The notes under the pieces were generated by a model. That model was not told where the DNA came from. It searched no databases and was given only the letters and a program-made list of their open reading frames with translations. Positions 17,903 through 26,873 of a stretch of DNA of 64,000 nucleotides are shown here, in pieces. The stretch spans positions 2,790,001 through 2,854,000 of the forward strand of contig NZ_JAOEAL010000001.1 in assembly GCF_029835735.1 (NCBI RefSeq). Reading direction: 5' to 3'. Made by a program: the position numbers and the translations under genes. Each line of letters starts with the position of its first letter. Positions within the stretch are counted from its first letter, which is position 1. The DNA is from Shewanella sp. GD04112. Its GTDB lineage: Bacteria; Pseudomonadota; Gammaproteobacteria; Enterobacterales; Shewanellaceae.

Positions 17903-19378
17903 ATGCCATTCTCCCAACTTGGATTACACAGCGCGCTTGTCAAAGCGGTGACTGAACTGGGTTACACGAACCCCACGCCGATACAGACAAAGGCCATTCC
18001 CAGCATTTTAGCGGGCAAGAATGTGCTTGCCGCGGCGCAAACGGGCACAGGTAAAACCGCCAGTTTTGTGCTGCCGCTACTGCACAGATTCGCTGACGCG
18101 CCCAAGATCCGCCCTAAGCGCGTGCGAGCCATCATACTCACCCCCACACGTGAATTGGCGCTTCAGGTCGAAGAAAATATCAACCAATACGCCAAGTATT
18201 TACCCTTAACGGCCATGGCGATGTATGGTGGTGTCGACGCCGCGCCGCAAAAGAAACGGCTGATTGAAGGCGTCGATTTACTGGTGGCCACGCCAGGTCG
18301 TTTGCTCGACATGTATACCCAAAGGGCCATTCGTTTCGATGAGGTCTCAGTATTGGTGCTCGACGAAGCCGACCGCATGCTCGATATGGGCTTTATCGAA
18401 GATATTAATAGCATCATCGAAAAGCTGCCCGAGCAGCGACAAAACCTCTTATTTTCAGCCACCTTATCGAAACAGGTGAAAGCGCTGGCGAAATCCGCGA
18501 TTCCGGACGCCATCGAGATTGAAATCAGCCGTAAGAGCGCAGCATCGACTCATATTGACCAATGGTTGACCACGGTCGATAAAGATAAAAAGTCGGCGCT
18601 GTTGAGCCATTTGATCCAAGAACAAAACTGGTCACAGGCATTAATTTTTATCCAAACCAAACACGGCGCTGCCAAATTGGTTAGCCAGTTAGAAAAGCGT
18701 GGCATTGTTGCAGAAGCTTTTCACAGTGGGCGTAGCCAAGCGGTGCGCGAACAACTGCTTATCGATTTTAAAGCGGGTAAAGTCTCCTTCTTGGTCGCTA
18801 CGGGTGTGGCCTCACGCGGTATTGATATCGATGCCTTAGCGCGGGTGATTAACTACGACTTACCCGATGAAGCCGACGACTATATTCACCGCATTGGCCG
18901 TACCGGACGTGCGGGTAACCAAGGGGAAGCGATTTCCTTTGTTTCTAAGGATGATTTCAGAAACCTATGCGCCATCGAACGTCGCTTAGGTCATGTTATC
19001 GTGCGCAGGGAGATTGCTGGCTTTGAGCCGAAAAAAGTCGTGCCGATTTCTATACTCGATTTTGTGCCTAAATCCGCGTCTAAAACAGAGCGTAAGCCTA
19101 ATAGCCCCGCCGAGACCAACCTACAATCTCGCCCCTATTCGAGTGGCAAACCGGGCACCTTTGAGGCGACACAAGCCAAGAAGCATCGCAGTGCCAAGGC
19201 GGCTCCAGCGCCTAAAGCCCAAAAAACAGGGACTGATAGTCGCTCAGATACTCACTCAGGTGCTCGCTCAAATAGCCGCCCTGCGAATCCACTGCAAGGT
19301 AATCCATGGCAAAACAGCATCAAGCCACAGGGCGATAGCGAACCCCATGCAAATCCTTGGCACAAAAGCACTAAGTGA
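17903..19378 (+). CDS. rhlE: DEAD-box ATP-dependent RNA helicase, RhlE type
   Basis: A 491-residue RNA helicase that remodels RNA in ribosome assembly and mRNA decay. All motifs are present: Q motif (TPIQTKAIP), Walker A AQTGTGKT (45-52), PTRELA, TPGR, DEAD, SAT, and HRIGRTGRAG. A basic, low-complexity tail (after about residue 390; Ser/Lys/Pro/Asn-rich with NPWQNS and NPWHKS near the end) replaces a folded C-terminal domain, as in RhlE. The frame starts at 17891; the Met at 17903 gives the usual PFSQLGL start. Such helicases are often cold-induced; nothing in the sequence proves it here. Confidence 0.9.
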   Translation: MPFSQLGLHSALVKAVTELGYTNPTPIQTKAIPSILAGKNVLAAAQTGTGKTASFVLPLLHRFADAPKIRPKRVRAIILTPTRELALQVEENINQYAKYLPLTAMAMYGGVDAAPQKKRLIEGVDLLVATPGRLLDMYTQRAIRFDEVSVLVLDEADRMLDMGFIEDINSIIEKLPEQRQNLLFSATLSKQVKALAKSAIPDAIEIEISRKSAASTHIDQWLTTVDKDKKSALLSHLIQEQNWSQALIFIQTKHGAAKLVSQLEKRGIVAEAFHSGRSQAVREQLLIDFKAGKVSFLVATGVASRGIDIDALARVINYDLPDEADDYIHRIGRTGRAGNQGEAISFVSKDDFRNLCAIERRLGHVIVRREIAGFEPKKVVPISILDFVPKSASKTERKPNSPAETNLQSRPYSSGKPGTFEATQAKKHRSAKAAPAPKAQKTGTDSRSDTHSGARSNSRPANPLQGNPWQNSIKPQGDSEPHANPWHKSTK

Positions 19379-19423
19379 ATTAGCAGCTTATCAACGAATT
19401 AACTCAAAAGAGCAGAAGCAAAT

Positions 19424-19924
19424 ATGACGATTATTTTTACAACCAACCTAGGTGATATCAGTATCGAACTCGATATGGAGCGTGCGCCCGTTACCGCCAA
19501 AAACTTTATCCGCTACTGCCAGGAAGGTTTTTATGAGCACACTATTTTCCATCGAGTGGTCAAAGGCTTTATGATCCAAGGCGGTGGTTTTACCGCCAAA
19601 ATGAAGGAAAAACCCACCCACGAGCCGATTGTTAACGAAGCCAATAAAGGCCTATCGAATGTGTTTGCCACAATTGCCATGGCCCGCACCGATGCACCGC
19701 ACTCGGCAACCGCGCAGTTTTTTATCAATACGGCCAACAACGAGTTCCTCGACCACACTGCAACCACGAACAACGGTTGGGGTTATGCGGTATTTGGTAA
19801 AGTCACCGCAGGACTCGAGGTCTTGCTGCAAATTGAAGGCGTAAAAACCACCCGTGTTGCAGGCCATGAGGACGTGCCCCGTGAGCCGATTATTATCGAA
19901 AAAGTGACTATTATTGAAAAATAG
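19424..19924 (+). CDS. ppiB: Peptidyl-prolyl cis-trans isomerase B (cyclophilin)
   Basis: A 166-residue cytoplasmic cyclophilin without a signal peptide. The core motifs are FHRVVKGFMIQGG, containing the catalytic Arg, and SATAQFFIN. It follows rhlE by 45 bases in the same direction. Its last codons are part of a 20-base tandem repeat (see next entry). Confidence 0.95.
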   Translation: MTIIFTTNLGDISIELDMERAPVTAKNFIRYCQEGFYEHTIFHRVVKGFMIQGGGFTAKMKEKPTHEPIVNEANKGLSNVFATIAMARTDAPHSATAQFFINTANNEFLDHTATTNNGWGYAVFGKVTAGLEVLLQIEGVKTTRVAGHEDVPREPIIIEKVTIIEK

Positions 19925-19972
19925 TAATTACCGTTGAAAAATAGTCATTATCGTTGAATAAGTACTTTATCT
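19914..19972 (+). repeat. 20-bp tandem repeat over the ppiB stop codon
   Basis: Two near-identical 20-base units (19914-19933 and 19934-19953, 18 of 20 bases the same) and a partial third begin with TTGAAAAATAGT. A weaker similar unit lies just before. The ppiB stop TAG lies inside the first unit. Confidence 0.7.
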
Positions 19973-20065
19973 AATCGATGAATACAGTGGCATTACTTAG
20001 CTGTGGTACAGCAATAACGCATCCATTCCTTCATAGATAAGACTTTGGTTTTAACCCCTAGATAG

Positions 20066-20107
20066 AAAAAGGAGCAATCAACCCAATGGTTAGTTGCTCC
20101 TTTTTGT
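20066..20107. terminator. Bidirectional terminator between ppiB and ycgN
   Basis: The stem AAAAAGGAGCAA / TTGCTCCTTTTT with further pairing inside (CAACC/GGTT) has an A-run on one side and a T-run on the other, placed between convergent genes. Confidence 0.85.
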
Positions 20108-20168
20108 TTATTCACATCTGATTGTTTATTAACGTCAGTTATTAGAGACAAAAGCTGCTGTAATAGCG

Positions 20169-20609
20169 TTAATCTAGATCTTTCAGCGGCCACAGCACGA
20201 TATGATCTTCAATATCTTTCACCCTGCGCTCATCCACCACCTTGCCTTGAATCGACATACCCGCAAGGTGCATGGCCTCTTTAGAGCCCGTGAGTAATAG
20301 ATGCCAGCTTGGCAAGTCTCGACCAGCGGCTAAACGACGATAGGCGCAGCTATCGGGTAACCACGTCAGTTCATGGACGTTTTGCGGAGTGATCACAGTA
20401 CATTGGGGAACATGGCTGAAACGGTCACTATAATGCTTACAGCTGGCACTTTGATGATCGAGCAGTAGGCAAGCCGCATTGGTGTAATACAGCTCTTCGG
20501 TTTCATCATCGATCAACTTGTTTAAACAACACTTACCACAACCATCGCAGAGGGACTCCCACTCCTGCGACGTCAACTCGGTTAACGCTTTATTCTGCCA
20601 AAATGCCAT
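20169..20609 (-). CDS. ycgN: YcgN family (UPF0260) cysteine-cluster protein
   Basis: A 146-residue cytosolic protein with the family Cys cluster CDGCGKCC near the N-terminus and further conserved Cys residues (AACLLLD, ASCKHYSDR, PQCTVI, DSCAYRR). It belongs to the YkgJ-like metal-chelating superfamily; the function is unknown. The frame extends to 20654, but that part overlaps the terminator of the upstream gene. The Met at 20609 gives the normal AFWQNKALTELT start. In E. coli ycgN and ycgL are likewise close to minCDE. Confidence 0.9.
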   Translation of the reverse strand: MAFWQNKALTELTSQEWESLCDGCGKCCLNKLIDDETEELYYTNAACLLLDHQSASCKHYSDRFSHVPQCTVITPQNVHELTWLPDSCAYRRLAAGRDLPSWHLLLTGSKEAMHLAGMSIQGKVVDERRVKDIEDHIVLWPLKDLD

Positions 20610-20628
20610 GTTTACGCTTATCTTCATA

Positions 20629-20651
20629 TAAAAAACCCGCTTAATGCGGGC
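20629..20651 (-). terminator. Terminator of the MltB-like gene
   Basis: On the minus strand, CCCGC-attaa-GCGGG followed by TTTTTT, 15 bases after the MltB-like stop. Confidence 0.75.
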
Positions 20652-20665
20652 CATTTTACACCAAT

Positions 20666-21667
20666 TTACTGGGGAGTCTTAATTCTCTCCGATAAATGCA
20701 CCACAGAGATGCCAAAATAATCGCCCTCGCCTAAATAATTCACCGCTTGCCAGTGCATTAAGGCGCGGTAATTGCCATAGACCAGATATTTTCGGCCCTT
20801 AACACCGTCGGGCATGATAAGCGAAGCATGAATATCCTCACGATTCGGTAAATCCGTATTATCGAACCGCCTGACACCGAGCTGTTGCCACTTGGCTAGG
20901 GTCTGTGATTGATTGAGTCCGATAAACTCGGTCTTAATATCCGCCGGTGCTTGAACCTGACGTCCCCAAGTATCTTCACCATTCCAGCCCTGCTGCTTAA
21001 GCAGATTCGCGGCAGAGGCAAACGCATCGGCCACATTATGCCAAATGTCTTTTTTACCATCACCGTCGCCATCTTGGCCGTAGGCTAAATATTCACTCGG
21101 TAGCAATTGGGTTTGCCCCATAAAGCCTTTGTCATTGCTTTTAAGATCATCAAACTTAAGTTGCTCTTTATCCATGATGGAAAGCGCAGCCATAAACTCC
21201 CGTTGGTAACGCGCCGTATCTTCGCCAGTAAAGGCTAACGACGCCATCACAGACAGTACAGGATAATCCCCCGACGCATCCCCAAAGTTAGACACTAAGC
21301 CCCAGAGCGCCACTAAAAACCGCGGCTGCACTTGATACTTGTCGGCAATATTGCTCAATAGCACTTCATGCTCGTTAAAGAGTACGCGCGCCGTATCCAC
21401 CTTCCATTCCGGCACCACTTCTGGCAAATAGGTTTCAAGGGTTTTAGATTGGCTTGGCGCTGCGGCCACATTGGCTTTTTTAAAGCGTTTTATCTGCGGA
21501 AAAGCCGTATTGATCGTCGCTTGGCTAATGCCTTGGGCACTCGCCTCTTGCTTAAGCTTAAGGAGGTAATCGTTGAAGGAGGCGTCTTGCCCTAGCGCGC
21601 TATGGCTTATCAAGGGCAAGAAAATCAATGTACATGCTGCAACGCGTTGAAGGAGGGTCTTTGGCAT
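20666..21667 (-). CDS. MltB-like lytic murein transglycosylase homologue lacking the catalytic Glu
   Basis: 333 residues with a signal peptide (ending SHSALGQDA) and an SLT_2/MltB-type domain. Family motifs present are ALWGLVSNFGD, GFMGQTQLLPSEYLAYG and DGDGDGKKDIW. In MltB the general acid-base Glu follows WG[VI] (E. coli MltB: GVETRWG). Here that residue is Val125 (codon GTG at 21293-21295), one base from GAG. The rest of the fold looks intact, with no frameshift. It is therefore either an inactive binding or regulatory relative, or a recent loss-of-function change. It shares direction with ycgL, 24 bases downstream of it. Confidence 0.85.
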   Translation of the reverse strand: MPKTLLQRVAACTLIFLPLISHSALGQDASFNDYLLKLKQEASAQGISQATINTAFPQIKRFKKANVAAAPSQSKTLETYLPEVVPEWKVDTARVLFNEHEVLLSNIADKYQVQPRFLVALWGLVSNFGDASGDYPVLSVMASLAFTGEDTARYQREFMAALSIMDKEQLKFDDLKSNDKGFMGQTQLLPSEYLAYGQDGDGDGKKDIWHNVADAFASAANLLKQQGWNGEDTWGRQVQAPADIKTEFIGLNQSQTLAKWQQLGVRRFDNTDLPNREDIHASLIMPDGVKGRKYLVYGNYRALMHWQAVNYLGEGDYFGISVVHLSERIKTPQ

Positions 21668-21691
21668 ATACCTTTGTCCGCAGTTTATGGG

Positions 21692-21970
21692 CTAGTCTTT
21701 AATCCCAAGGCTTTCTCTGTGTTCGGCCAATAAATTAACCTGCGGTGGCGGAATTTGTAAATAAAAACCCTTTTCCTCGAGCGCTGCTCTGACCTTTTGA
21801 ATATCGGCGATACCGAGGGATTCACGCTTAGCGATGGGGAACACCATCACTAACTGAGGCACACCAAACATCTCCAACAACGCTTGGGGAACATCATCAA
21901 AACAGTCCCTTTTGTTCACAAATAAGTAAGTGTCAGCCTTTCGACTACTTTTATAAACCGCACATAGCAT
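21692..21970 (-). CDS. ycgL: YcgL domain-containing protein
   Basis: 92 residues with the YcgL domain: MLCAVYKSSRKADTYLFV, FGVPQLVMVFPI, and GFYLQIPPPQVNLL as in E. coli YcgL. It is small and cytosolic with unknown function. The frame is open to 22009; I chose the Met at 21970 because the conserved domain begins there. No strong Shine-Dalgarno sequence is seen, so the longer form cannot be excluded. It is divergent from minC, as in other gammaproteobacteria. Confidence 0.88.
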   Translation of the reverse strand: MLCAVYKSSRKADTYLFVNKRDCFDDVPQALLEMFGVPQLVMVFPIAKRESLGIADIQKVRAALEEKGFYLQIPPPQVNLLAEHRESLGIKD

Positions 21971-22093
21971 AAGAGTATAAATATCCAATAGTTCAAACTT
22001 GCCAGTCAATGGGGCACACTATAACATGGTCGCCTAGTAATTTAATTGTAAAATCAGCGAACCGACTGATGATTTCTGGAGAATAGTGCCGGG

Positions 22094-22759
22094 ATGTCAA
22101 AACCTAGCTTAGAGTTAAAAGGCGCTTCTTTTACTCTTTCAGTGCTTCATATCAATAGCAGCGACTTAAATGCTGTCATGGCTGAATTAGATAGCAAATT
22201 GGCACAAGCCCCTCAATTTTTTCTGGGTGCCCCTTTAGTCGTCAATCTCAGCGCCATCCAAGATAATGATTTCAATTTACATGGCTTAAAAGAGTTATTA
22301 CTTTCCCGCCAGCTCGTTATCGTGGGGATCACCGGGGCAACGACCGCCCTCAGCAATCAAGCCAAGACCCTAGGCCTTGCTATCGTCAAAGCGGGCAAAC
22401 AAAGCGTGACGCCCCCGCCTGCACCGCGTCAAACGAAGGTTTTGAAGCAAAATATCCGCTCAGGCCAGCAGGTCTATGCAAAAAATGGTGATTTAATCAT
22501 ATTTGGTGCCGTAGGTAATGGCGCTGAAGTCATTGCCGATGGTAGCATTCATATCTATGGCGCATTACGGGGAAAAGCCATGGCGGGCGCGGCCGGCGAC
22601 AGCAGCGCGGTAATCATCGCCCATTCCCTCGAGGCCGAATTAGTTTCAATAGCAGGGCAATATTGGCTCGCTGAAAATCTACAACAACATAGCTCAGATA
22701 AAAGCGGCTGCATTCGCTTAAATGGCGAGTCGCTTATCGTTGAATCATTGCCCCTCTAA
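22094..22759 (+). CDS. minC: Septum site-determining protein MinC
   Basis: Inhibits FtsZ polymerisation away from midcell. 221 residues: the N-terminal domain (about 1-105), a Pro-rich linker (VTPPPAPRQTK) and the C-terminal beta-helix domain (VYAKNGDLIIFGAVGNGAEV, IYGALRGKAMAGAAGD) that binds MinD. First gene of minCDE; minD follows after 27 bases. Confidence 0.97.
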   Translation: MSKPSLELKGASFTLSVLHINSSDLNAVMAELDSKLAQAPQFFLGAPLVVNLSAIQDNDFNLHGLKELLLSRQLVIVGITGATTALSNQAKTLGLAIVKAGKQSVTPPPAPRQTKVLKQNIRSGQQVYAKNGDLIIFGAVGNGAEVIADGSIHIYGALRGKAMAGAAGDSSAVIIAHSLEAELVSIAGQYWLAENLQQHSSDKSGCIRLNGESLIVESLPL

Positions 22760-22786
22760 ATGGCATAAAGAAGGATAGAGAGAAAC

Positions 22787-23596
22787 ATGGCACAAATTAT
22801 TGTTGTCACTTCAGGTAAAGGTGGTGTTGGTAAGACCACATCCAGTGCGGCGATTGCAACTGGACTTGCAATACAAGGGCATAAAACTGTTGTTATCGAT
22901 TTCGATATAGGCTTACGTAACTTAGATTTGATCATGGGCTGCGAGCGCCGCGTTGTCTATGATTTTGTCAATGTGATCAACGGTGAAGCCAATTTAAATC
23001 AGGCACTGATTAAAGACAAACGCTGTGAAAAACTGTTTGTACTGCCTGCATCGCAAACCCGCGATAAAGATGCACTGACCAAAGAAGGCGTGGGTCGTGT
23101 ACTCGATGATTTAGCCAAAGAATTTGATTTTATTATTTGTGACTCTCCTGCAGGGATTGAGCAAGGCGCAATGATGGCACTGTACTTTGCCGATATCGCT
23201 ATTGTGACCACCAACCCTGAAGTGAGCTCGGTTCGTGACTCTGACCGTATTCTGGGCATGCTGCAAAGCAAGTCACGCCGCGCCGAACTGAATTTAGAGC
23301 CAATAAAAGAGTACTTACTGCTGACTCGTTATTCGCCGAGTCGGGTAAAATCGGGCGAAATGTTAAGTGTTGACGATGTAAAAGAAATCCTTGCCATTGA
23401 ATTACTTGGTGTTATCCCTGAATCACAATCTGTACTCAAGGCCTCTAACTCGGGTGTGCCTGTGATTATCGATCAAGAGAGTGATGCAGGTGCGGCTTAC
23501 AGTGATACGGTCGCGCGTTTACTGGGTGAAGATGTGCCAGTACGCTTCATTACGGAAGAGAAAAAAGGTTTCTTACAACGGATATTTGGTAGCTAA
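22787..23596 (+). CDS. minD: Septum site-determining ATPase MinD
   Basis: A membrane-cycling ATPase of the ParA/MinD family that recruits MinC and oscillates with MinE. 269 residues with the deviant Walker A KGGVGKT (11-17), DFDIGLRNLD, and CDSPAGIE. The C-terminal amphipathic membrane-targeting helix is EKKGFLQRIFGS. Two bases separate it from minE. Confidence 0.98.
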   Translation: MAQIIVVTSGKGGVGKTTSSAAIATGLAIQGHKTVVIDFDIGLRNLDLIMGCERRVVYDFVNVINGEANLNQALIKDKRCEKLFVLPASQTRDKDALTKEGVGRVLDDLAKEFDFIICDSPAGIEQGAMMALYFADIAIVTTNPEVSSVRDSDRILGMLQSKSRRAELNLEPIKEYLLLTRYSPSRVKSGEMLSVDDVKEILAIELLGVIPESQSVLKASNSGVPVIIDQESDAGAAYSDTVARLLGEDVPVRFITEEKKGFLQRIFGS

Positions 23597-23598
23597 TT

Positions 23599-23856
23599 AT
23601 GTCTTTACTCGACTATTTCAAAAGCAAGAAAAAGCCTAGCACTGCGGTAATGGCAAAAGAGCGACTACAAATTATTGTGGCCCATCAACGTGGACAACGG
23701 GATACACCCGATTATTTTCCACAGATGAAACAAGAAATTATCGCCGTTATCCGCAAATATGTGCATATTTCTGATGATCAAGTTTCTGTGCAGTTAGATC
23801 AGAACGACGATAACCTGTCGGTACTCGAACTTAACGTCACATTGCCTGACAGATAA
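23599..23856 (+). CDS. minE: Cell division topological specificity factor MinE
   Basis: 85 residues. The N-terminal membrane-binding stretch SLLDYFKSKKK is followed by the MinD-interacting helix (TAVMAKERLQIIVAHQRGQ) and the C-terminal topological-specificity domain. Last gene of minCDE, followed by a hairpin. Confidence 0.97.
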   Translation: MSLLDYFKSKKKPSTAVMAKERLQIIVAHQRGQRDTPDYFPQMKQEIIAVIRKYVHISDDQVSVQLDQNDDNLSVLELNVTLPDR

Positions 23857-23867
23857 GTCGAGCGTTG

Positions 23868-23897
23868 GCGTCATCCTCATCGCGGGGATGACGCTTT
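23868..23897 (+). terminator. Probable terminator of minCDE
   Basis: GCGTCATCC (23868-23876) pairs with GGATGACGC (23886-23894), followed by a short TTT. The T-run is weak. Confidence 0.6.
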
Positions 23898-24018
23898 CTG
23901 CTGCGCTTTTGTAGAGTCTTAGGCGAAATAAGCTAAGCCTTGATATACGCGATAAAGGTCTTAACAACACGCCAAGACCTCTATGTTACTGCAGATTATG
24001 TATTAATCAGCCCTAAAA

Positions 24019-25128
24019 TTAGACGTCAAGCTTTGCCAACGATTCGGCGGCGATTTGTCCACGCCAGCCACTTAAGACTGTCGGTAACTCACCCTGCTGT
24101 TTATCCCAACGCCATTGTAAATACTCATGAATATGACGTTTCGAGCCCAGCATCTCCATCGGGATGGCATGCTGCTCGCACAGTTCAGATAAGCAGGTTT
24201 TAATGTTTTTAAAGGCCGATTTATAACCTGGTTTTAGCGCTAAGACATCCACTAATTCTGGTGGATTGCTTAAATCCGCAGTCTGCATCACCCGTAAAAT
24301 ATCTTTACCGTGAATGCGTTTCTCTTGCTCGGTCAAATCGTTCAATTTGAGCAAATCGCCCATGCTCTTTGGCTGCTTTTTCGCTAGCGCGATCAGGCCG
24401 TGATCCTTAATCACAAAGCCCAAGGCTAAATCCCGCGCTAAGGCTTTTTCTAAACGCCACTTAGCCAATACTTTAAGATAAGCCAATTGATGCTCGGTGA
24501 GCTGAAAAGCGTTTTTGACTCTCAGGTACGCAGTATCCATATCTGGCGTTGCTAAGCGCCCTTCTGTCATCCGTTCACCTTCTTCATACAACCAGCCTAA
24601 GCGATCTTGTGCCTTAAGCTTGTCGGCGAGTTGCGGATAGAGTTGATACAGATACAACACATCGTTGGCGGCGTAGCTCAGCTGCGCCTCAGTCAAAGGA
24701 CGGCGCATCCAGTCGGTGCGCGACTCACCTTTATCAATCACTTCACCTAAGCAGGTTTCCACTAACTTGGCATAACCTAGGCCATGGCCCATGCCACATA
24801 AAGAGGCTGCGATTTGGCTATCGAACAAAGGCGTAGGTTGACGCTGACCATAGTGGGCGAAGACTTCTAAGTCCTCGCTGCACGAATGCACCAGTTTGAT
24901 GATGTTGGGATTATCCAGCAAAGACCAAAATGCACTGAGATCTGGCAGCGCAACCGGGTCAATTAAGGCTAAGGTTTTGCCATCATAGGCTTGAATGAGG
25001 CCAAGCTTAGCGTAATAGGTACGTGTGCGCACAAACTCGGTATCTAACACGAGCAGCGGACTCTGTTGATATTGAGCGACGAGGGCATTGAGGCTCGCTT
25101 CGTCGCTCACATACTGAAACACTGACAA
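24019..25128 (-). CDS. rnd: Ribonuclease D
   Basis: A 3'-5' exoribonuclease in tRNA and stable RNA 3' maturation. It has a DEDD exonuclease domain (LDTEFVRTRTYYAKLGLIQ, then HSCSEDLEVF and ESRTDWMRRPLTEAQLSYAANDVLYL) followed by HRDC domains. The frame is open to 25197, but its first codons lie in the fadD terminator. A TTG at 25128 has GGAG about 8 bases upstream and gives M-SVFQYVSD, which fits the family (about 369 residues). GTG codons nearby are alternatives. rnd beside fadD is also the E. coli order. Confidence 0.93.
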   Translation of the reverse strand: MSVFQYVSDEASLNALVAQYQQSPLLVLDTEFVRTRTYYAKLGLIQAYDGKTLALIDPVALPDLSAFWSLLDNPNIIKLVHSCSEDLEVFAHYGQRQPTPLFDSQIAASLCGMGHGLGYAKLVETCLGEVIDKGESRTDWMRRPLTEAQLSYAANDVLYLYQLYPQLADKLKAQDRLGWLYEEGERMTEGRLATPDMDTAYLRVKNAFQLTEHQLAYLKVLAKWRLEKALARDLALGFVIKDHGLIALAKKQPKSMGDLLKLNDLTEQEKRIHGKDILRVMQTADLSNPPELVDVLALKPGYKSAFKNIKTCLSELCEQHAIPMEMLGSKRHIHEYLQWRWDKQQGELPTVLSGWRGQIAAESLAKLDV

Positions 25129-25163
25129 ATTCTTCTCCAGTTCCTGTGGGTTAAGCACCGTCC

Positions 25164-25194
25164 ATAAAAACAAAAGCCGGCTCATTGCCGGCTT
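25164..25194 (-). terminator. Terminator of fadD
   Basis: On the minus strand, AAGCCGGC-aatga-GCCGGCTT followed by TTGTTTTT, starting 6 bases after the fadD stop. Confidence 0.85.
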
Positions 25195-25199
25195 CAATC

Positions 25200-26873
25200 T
25201 TACGCGCGCTTCACTTCGTCTCGAAGTTCTCGTCGCAAGATCTTACCCACGTTGGTTTTAGGTAACTCGTCCCTAAATTCTACCAGCTTCGGTACTTTAT
25301 ATCCCGTTAAATGCGCGCGGCAATGCTTAATGATGTCGTCAGCGGTTAAAGATTTATCTTTTGCAACCACAAACACCTTCACTAATTCACCACTGGCGTC
25401 ATTTGGTACGCCAACGGCGGCCACTTCAATCACTTTAGGATGTAACGCGACCACTTCTTCAACTTCATTGGGGAAGACGTTGAAGCCCGACACTAAAATC
25501 ATGTCTTTCTTACGATCGACAATATAGAAGAAACCTTGTTCATCCATATTGCCGATATCACCAGTGGCAAGCCAGCCATCTTTATCGATCACTTTGGCCG
25601 TTTCCTCTGGACGCTGCCAGTAGCCTTTCATGATCTGCGGACCTTTACCAAACAGCTCCCCAGTCTCACCCTGCGGCAACACATTACCCGCATCATCACG
25701 CACTTGAATTAAGGTTGATGGCGCAGGGAAACCGATAGAACCGTTGTAACCGTCTAAATTATAGGGGCAGCAAGTGAGTAGCGGCGACGCTTCGGTTAAA
25801 CCATAACCTTCGAGTAAACGGGTTTTTGTGATGCTTTGCCATTTATCGGCTACGGCTTTTTGTACCGCCATCCCGCCACCAATGGATAATTTTAGGCGAG
25901 AAAAATCCAGTTCCGCAAAATCGCTACTGTTCACTAACGCATTAAACAGGGTGTTGACACCTGTCAGCGCCGTAAAAGGATATTTTTTCAGTTCGGCCAC
26001 AAAGCCTGGAATATCCCGAGGATTGGTGATTAACAGATTTTGACTGCCCTTATGTAAGAACAGTAAGCAGTTCACTGTTAAGGCAAAAATATGGTAAAGC
26101 GGCAAGGCTGTTACCACAAATTCGTTGCCATCACGCAGTGCAGGTGAATAGGCACCATTGGCCTGTAAAACGTTTGCGACCACGTTTCTGTGGGTCAACA
26201 TGGCGCCCTTTGACACCCCTGTCGTTCCACCTGTGTATTGCAAAAAGGCTAAGTCATCACCCGTGATAACGGGTTTGACATACTGCATTCTGCGCCCTCT
26301 TGAGAGGGTTTCGCGCATTGAAAGTGCATGGGGTAAATCGTATTTAGGCACCAGTTTTTTGATGTACTTGACCACAAAGTTAACTAAGGTGCGTTTTGGC
26401 GCGCTCAGCAGATCCCCAAGCCCGGTGATAATCACGCTTTTAACTGGCGTCTGGTCGACAACCTCTTCCAAGGTACGGGCAAAGTTTGATACGACAACAA
26501 TGGCCTTAGCGCCAGAGTCGACTAATTGGTGCTTTAATTCGCGGGGAGTGTAAAGCGGGTTAACGTTCACCACCACCATGCCCGCACGTAAAATACCAAA
26601 CAGCGCAATGGGATATTGCAGCAGGTTCGGCATCATCAGGGCGACACGGTCACCCTTTTGTAGCTTTAATTCATTTTGCAGATAAGCGGCAAACGCACGG
26701 CTGCGTTCTTCAAGTTTACGGTAAGTTAGCGTGGCACCCATGTTGATAAATGCCGGTTGATCTGCATATTTGGCCACCGCCGTCTCGAACATATCGACGA
26801 GCGATGAATACTGATCCGCATTAATCTCAGCAGGTACATCTTTTGGCAAATGATTAATCCAAGGCTGATCCAC
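25200..26873 (-). CDS. fadD: Long-chain fatty acid-CoA ligase
   Basis: Activates imported fatty acids to acyl-CoA at the inner membrane for beta-oxidation. This is a 557-residue member of the ANL superfamily with the ATP/AMP motif YTGGTTGVSKGAMLTHRN, YGLTEASPLL, GWLATGDIGNMDEQG, and the fatty-acid signature DRKKDMILVSGFNVFPNEVE. The catalytic Lys near the end lies in LPKTNVGKILRREL. Expression is probably controlled by fatty-acid regulators (FadR or PsrA), but I did not find a clear operator upstream. It works with FadE at the start of this window. Confidence 0.97.
   Translation of the reverse strand: MDQPWINHLPKDVPAEINADQYSSLVDMFETAVAKYADQPAFINMGATLTYRKLEERSRAFAAYLQNELKLQKGDRVALMMPNLLQYPIALFGILRAGMVVVNVNPLYTPRELKHQLVDSGAKAIVVVSNFARTLEEVVDQTPVKSVIITGLGDLLSAPKRTLVNFVVKYIKKLVPKYDLPHALSMRETLSRGRRMQYVKPVITGDDLAFLQYTGGTTGVSKGAMLTHRNVVANVLQANGAYSPALRDGNEFVVTALPLYHIFALTVNCLLFLHKGSQNLLITNPRDIPGFVAELKKYPFTALTGVNTLFNALVNSSDFAELDFSRLKLSIGGGMAVQKAVADKWQSITKTRLLEGYGLTEASPLLTCCPYNLDGYNGSIGFPAPSTLIQVRDDAGNVLPQGETGELFGKGPQIMKGYWQRPEETAKVIDKDGWLATGDIGNMDEQGFFYIVDRKKDMILVSGFNVFPNEVEEVVALHPKVIEVAAVGVPNDASGELVKVFVVAKDKSLTADDIIKHCRAHLTGYKVPKLVEFRDELPKTNVGKILRRELRDEVKRA

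Noticed and set aside
23940..24203. Short plus-strand frame after minE
   Set aside because: It mostly overlaps the 3' end of rnd on the opposite strand; the composition is not protein-like.
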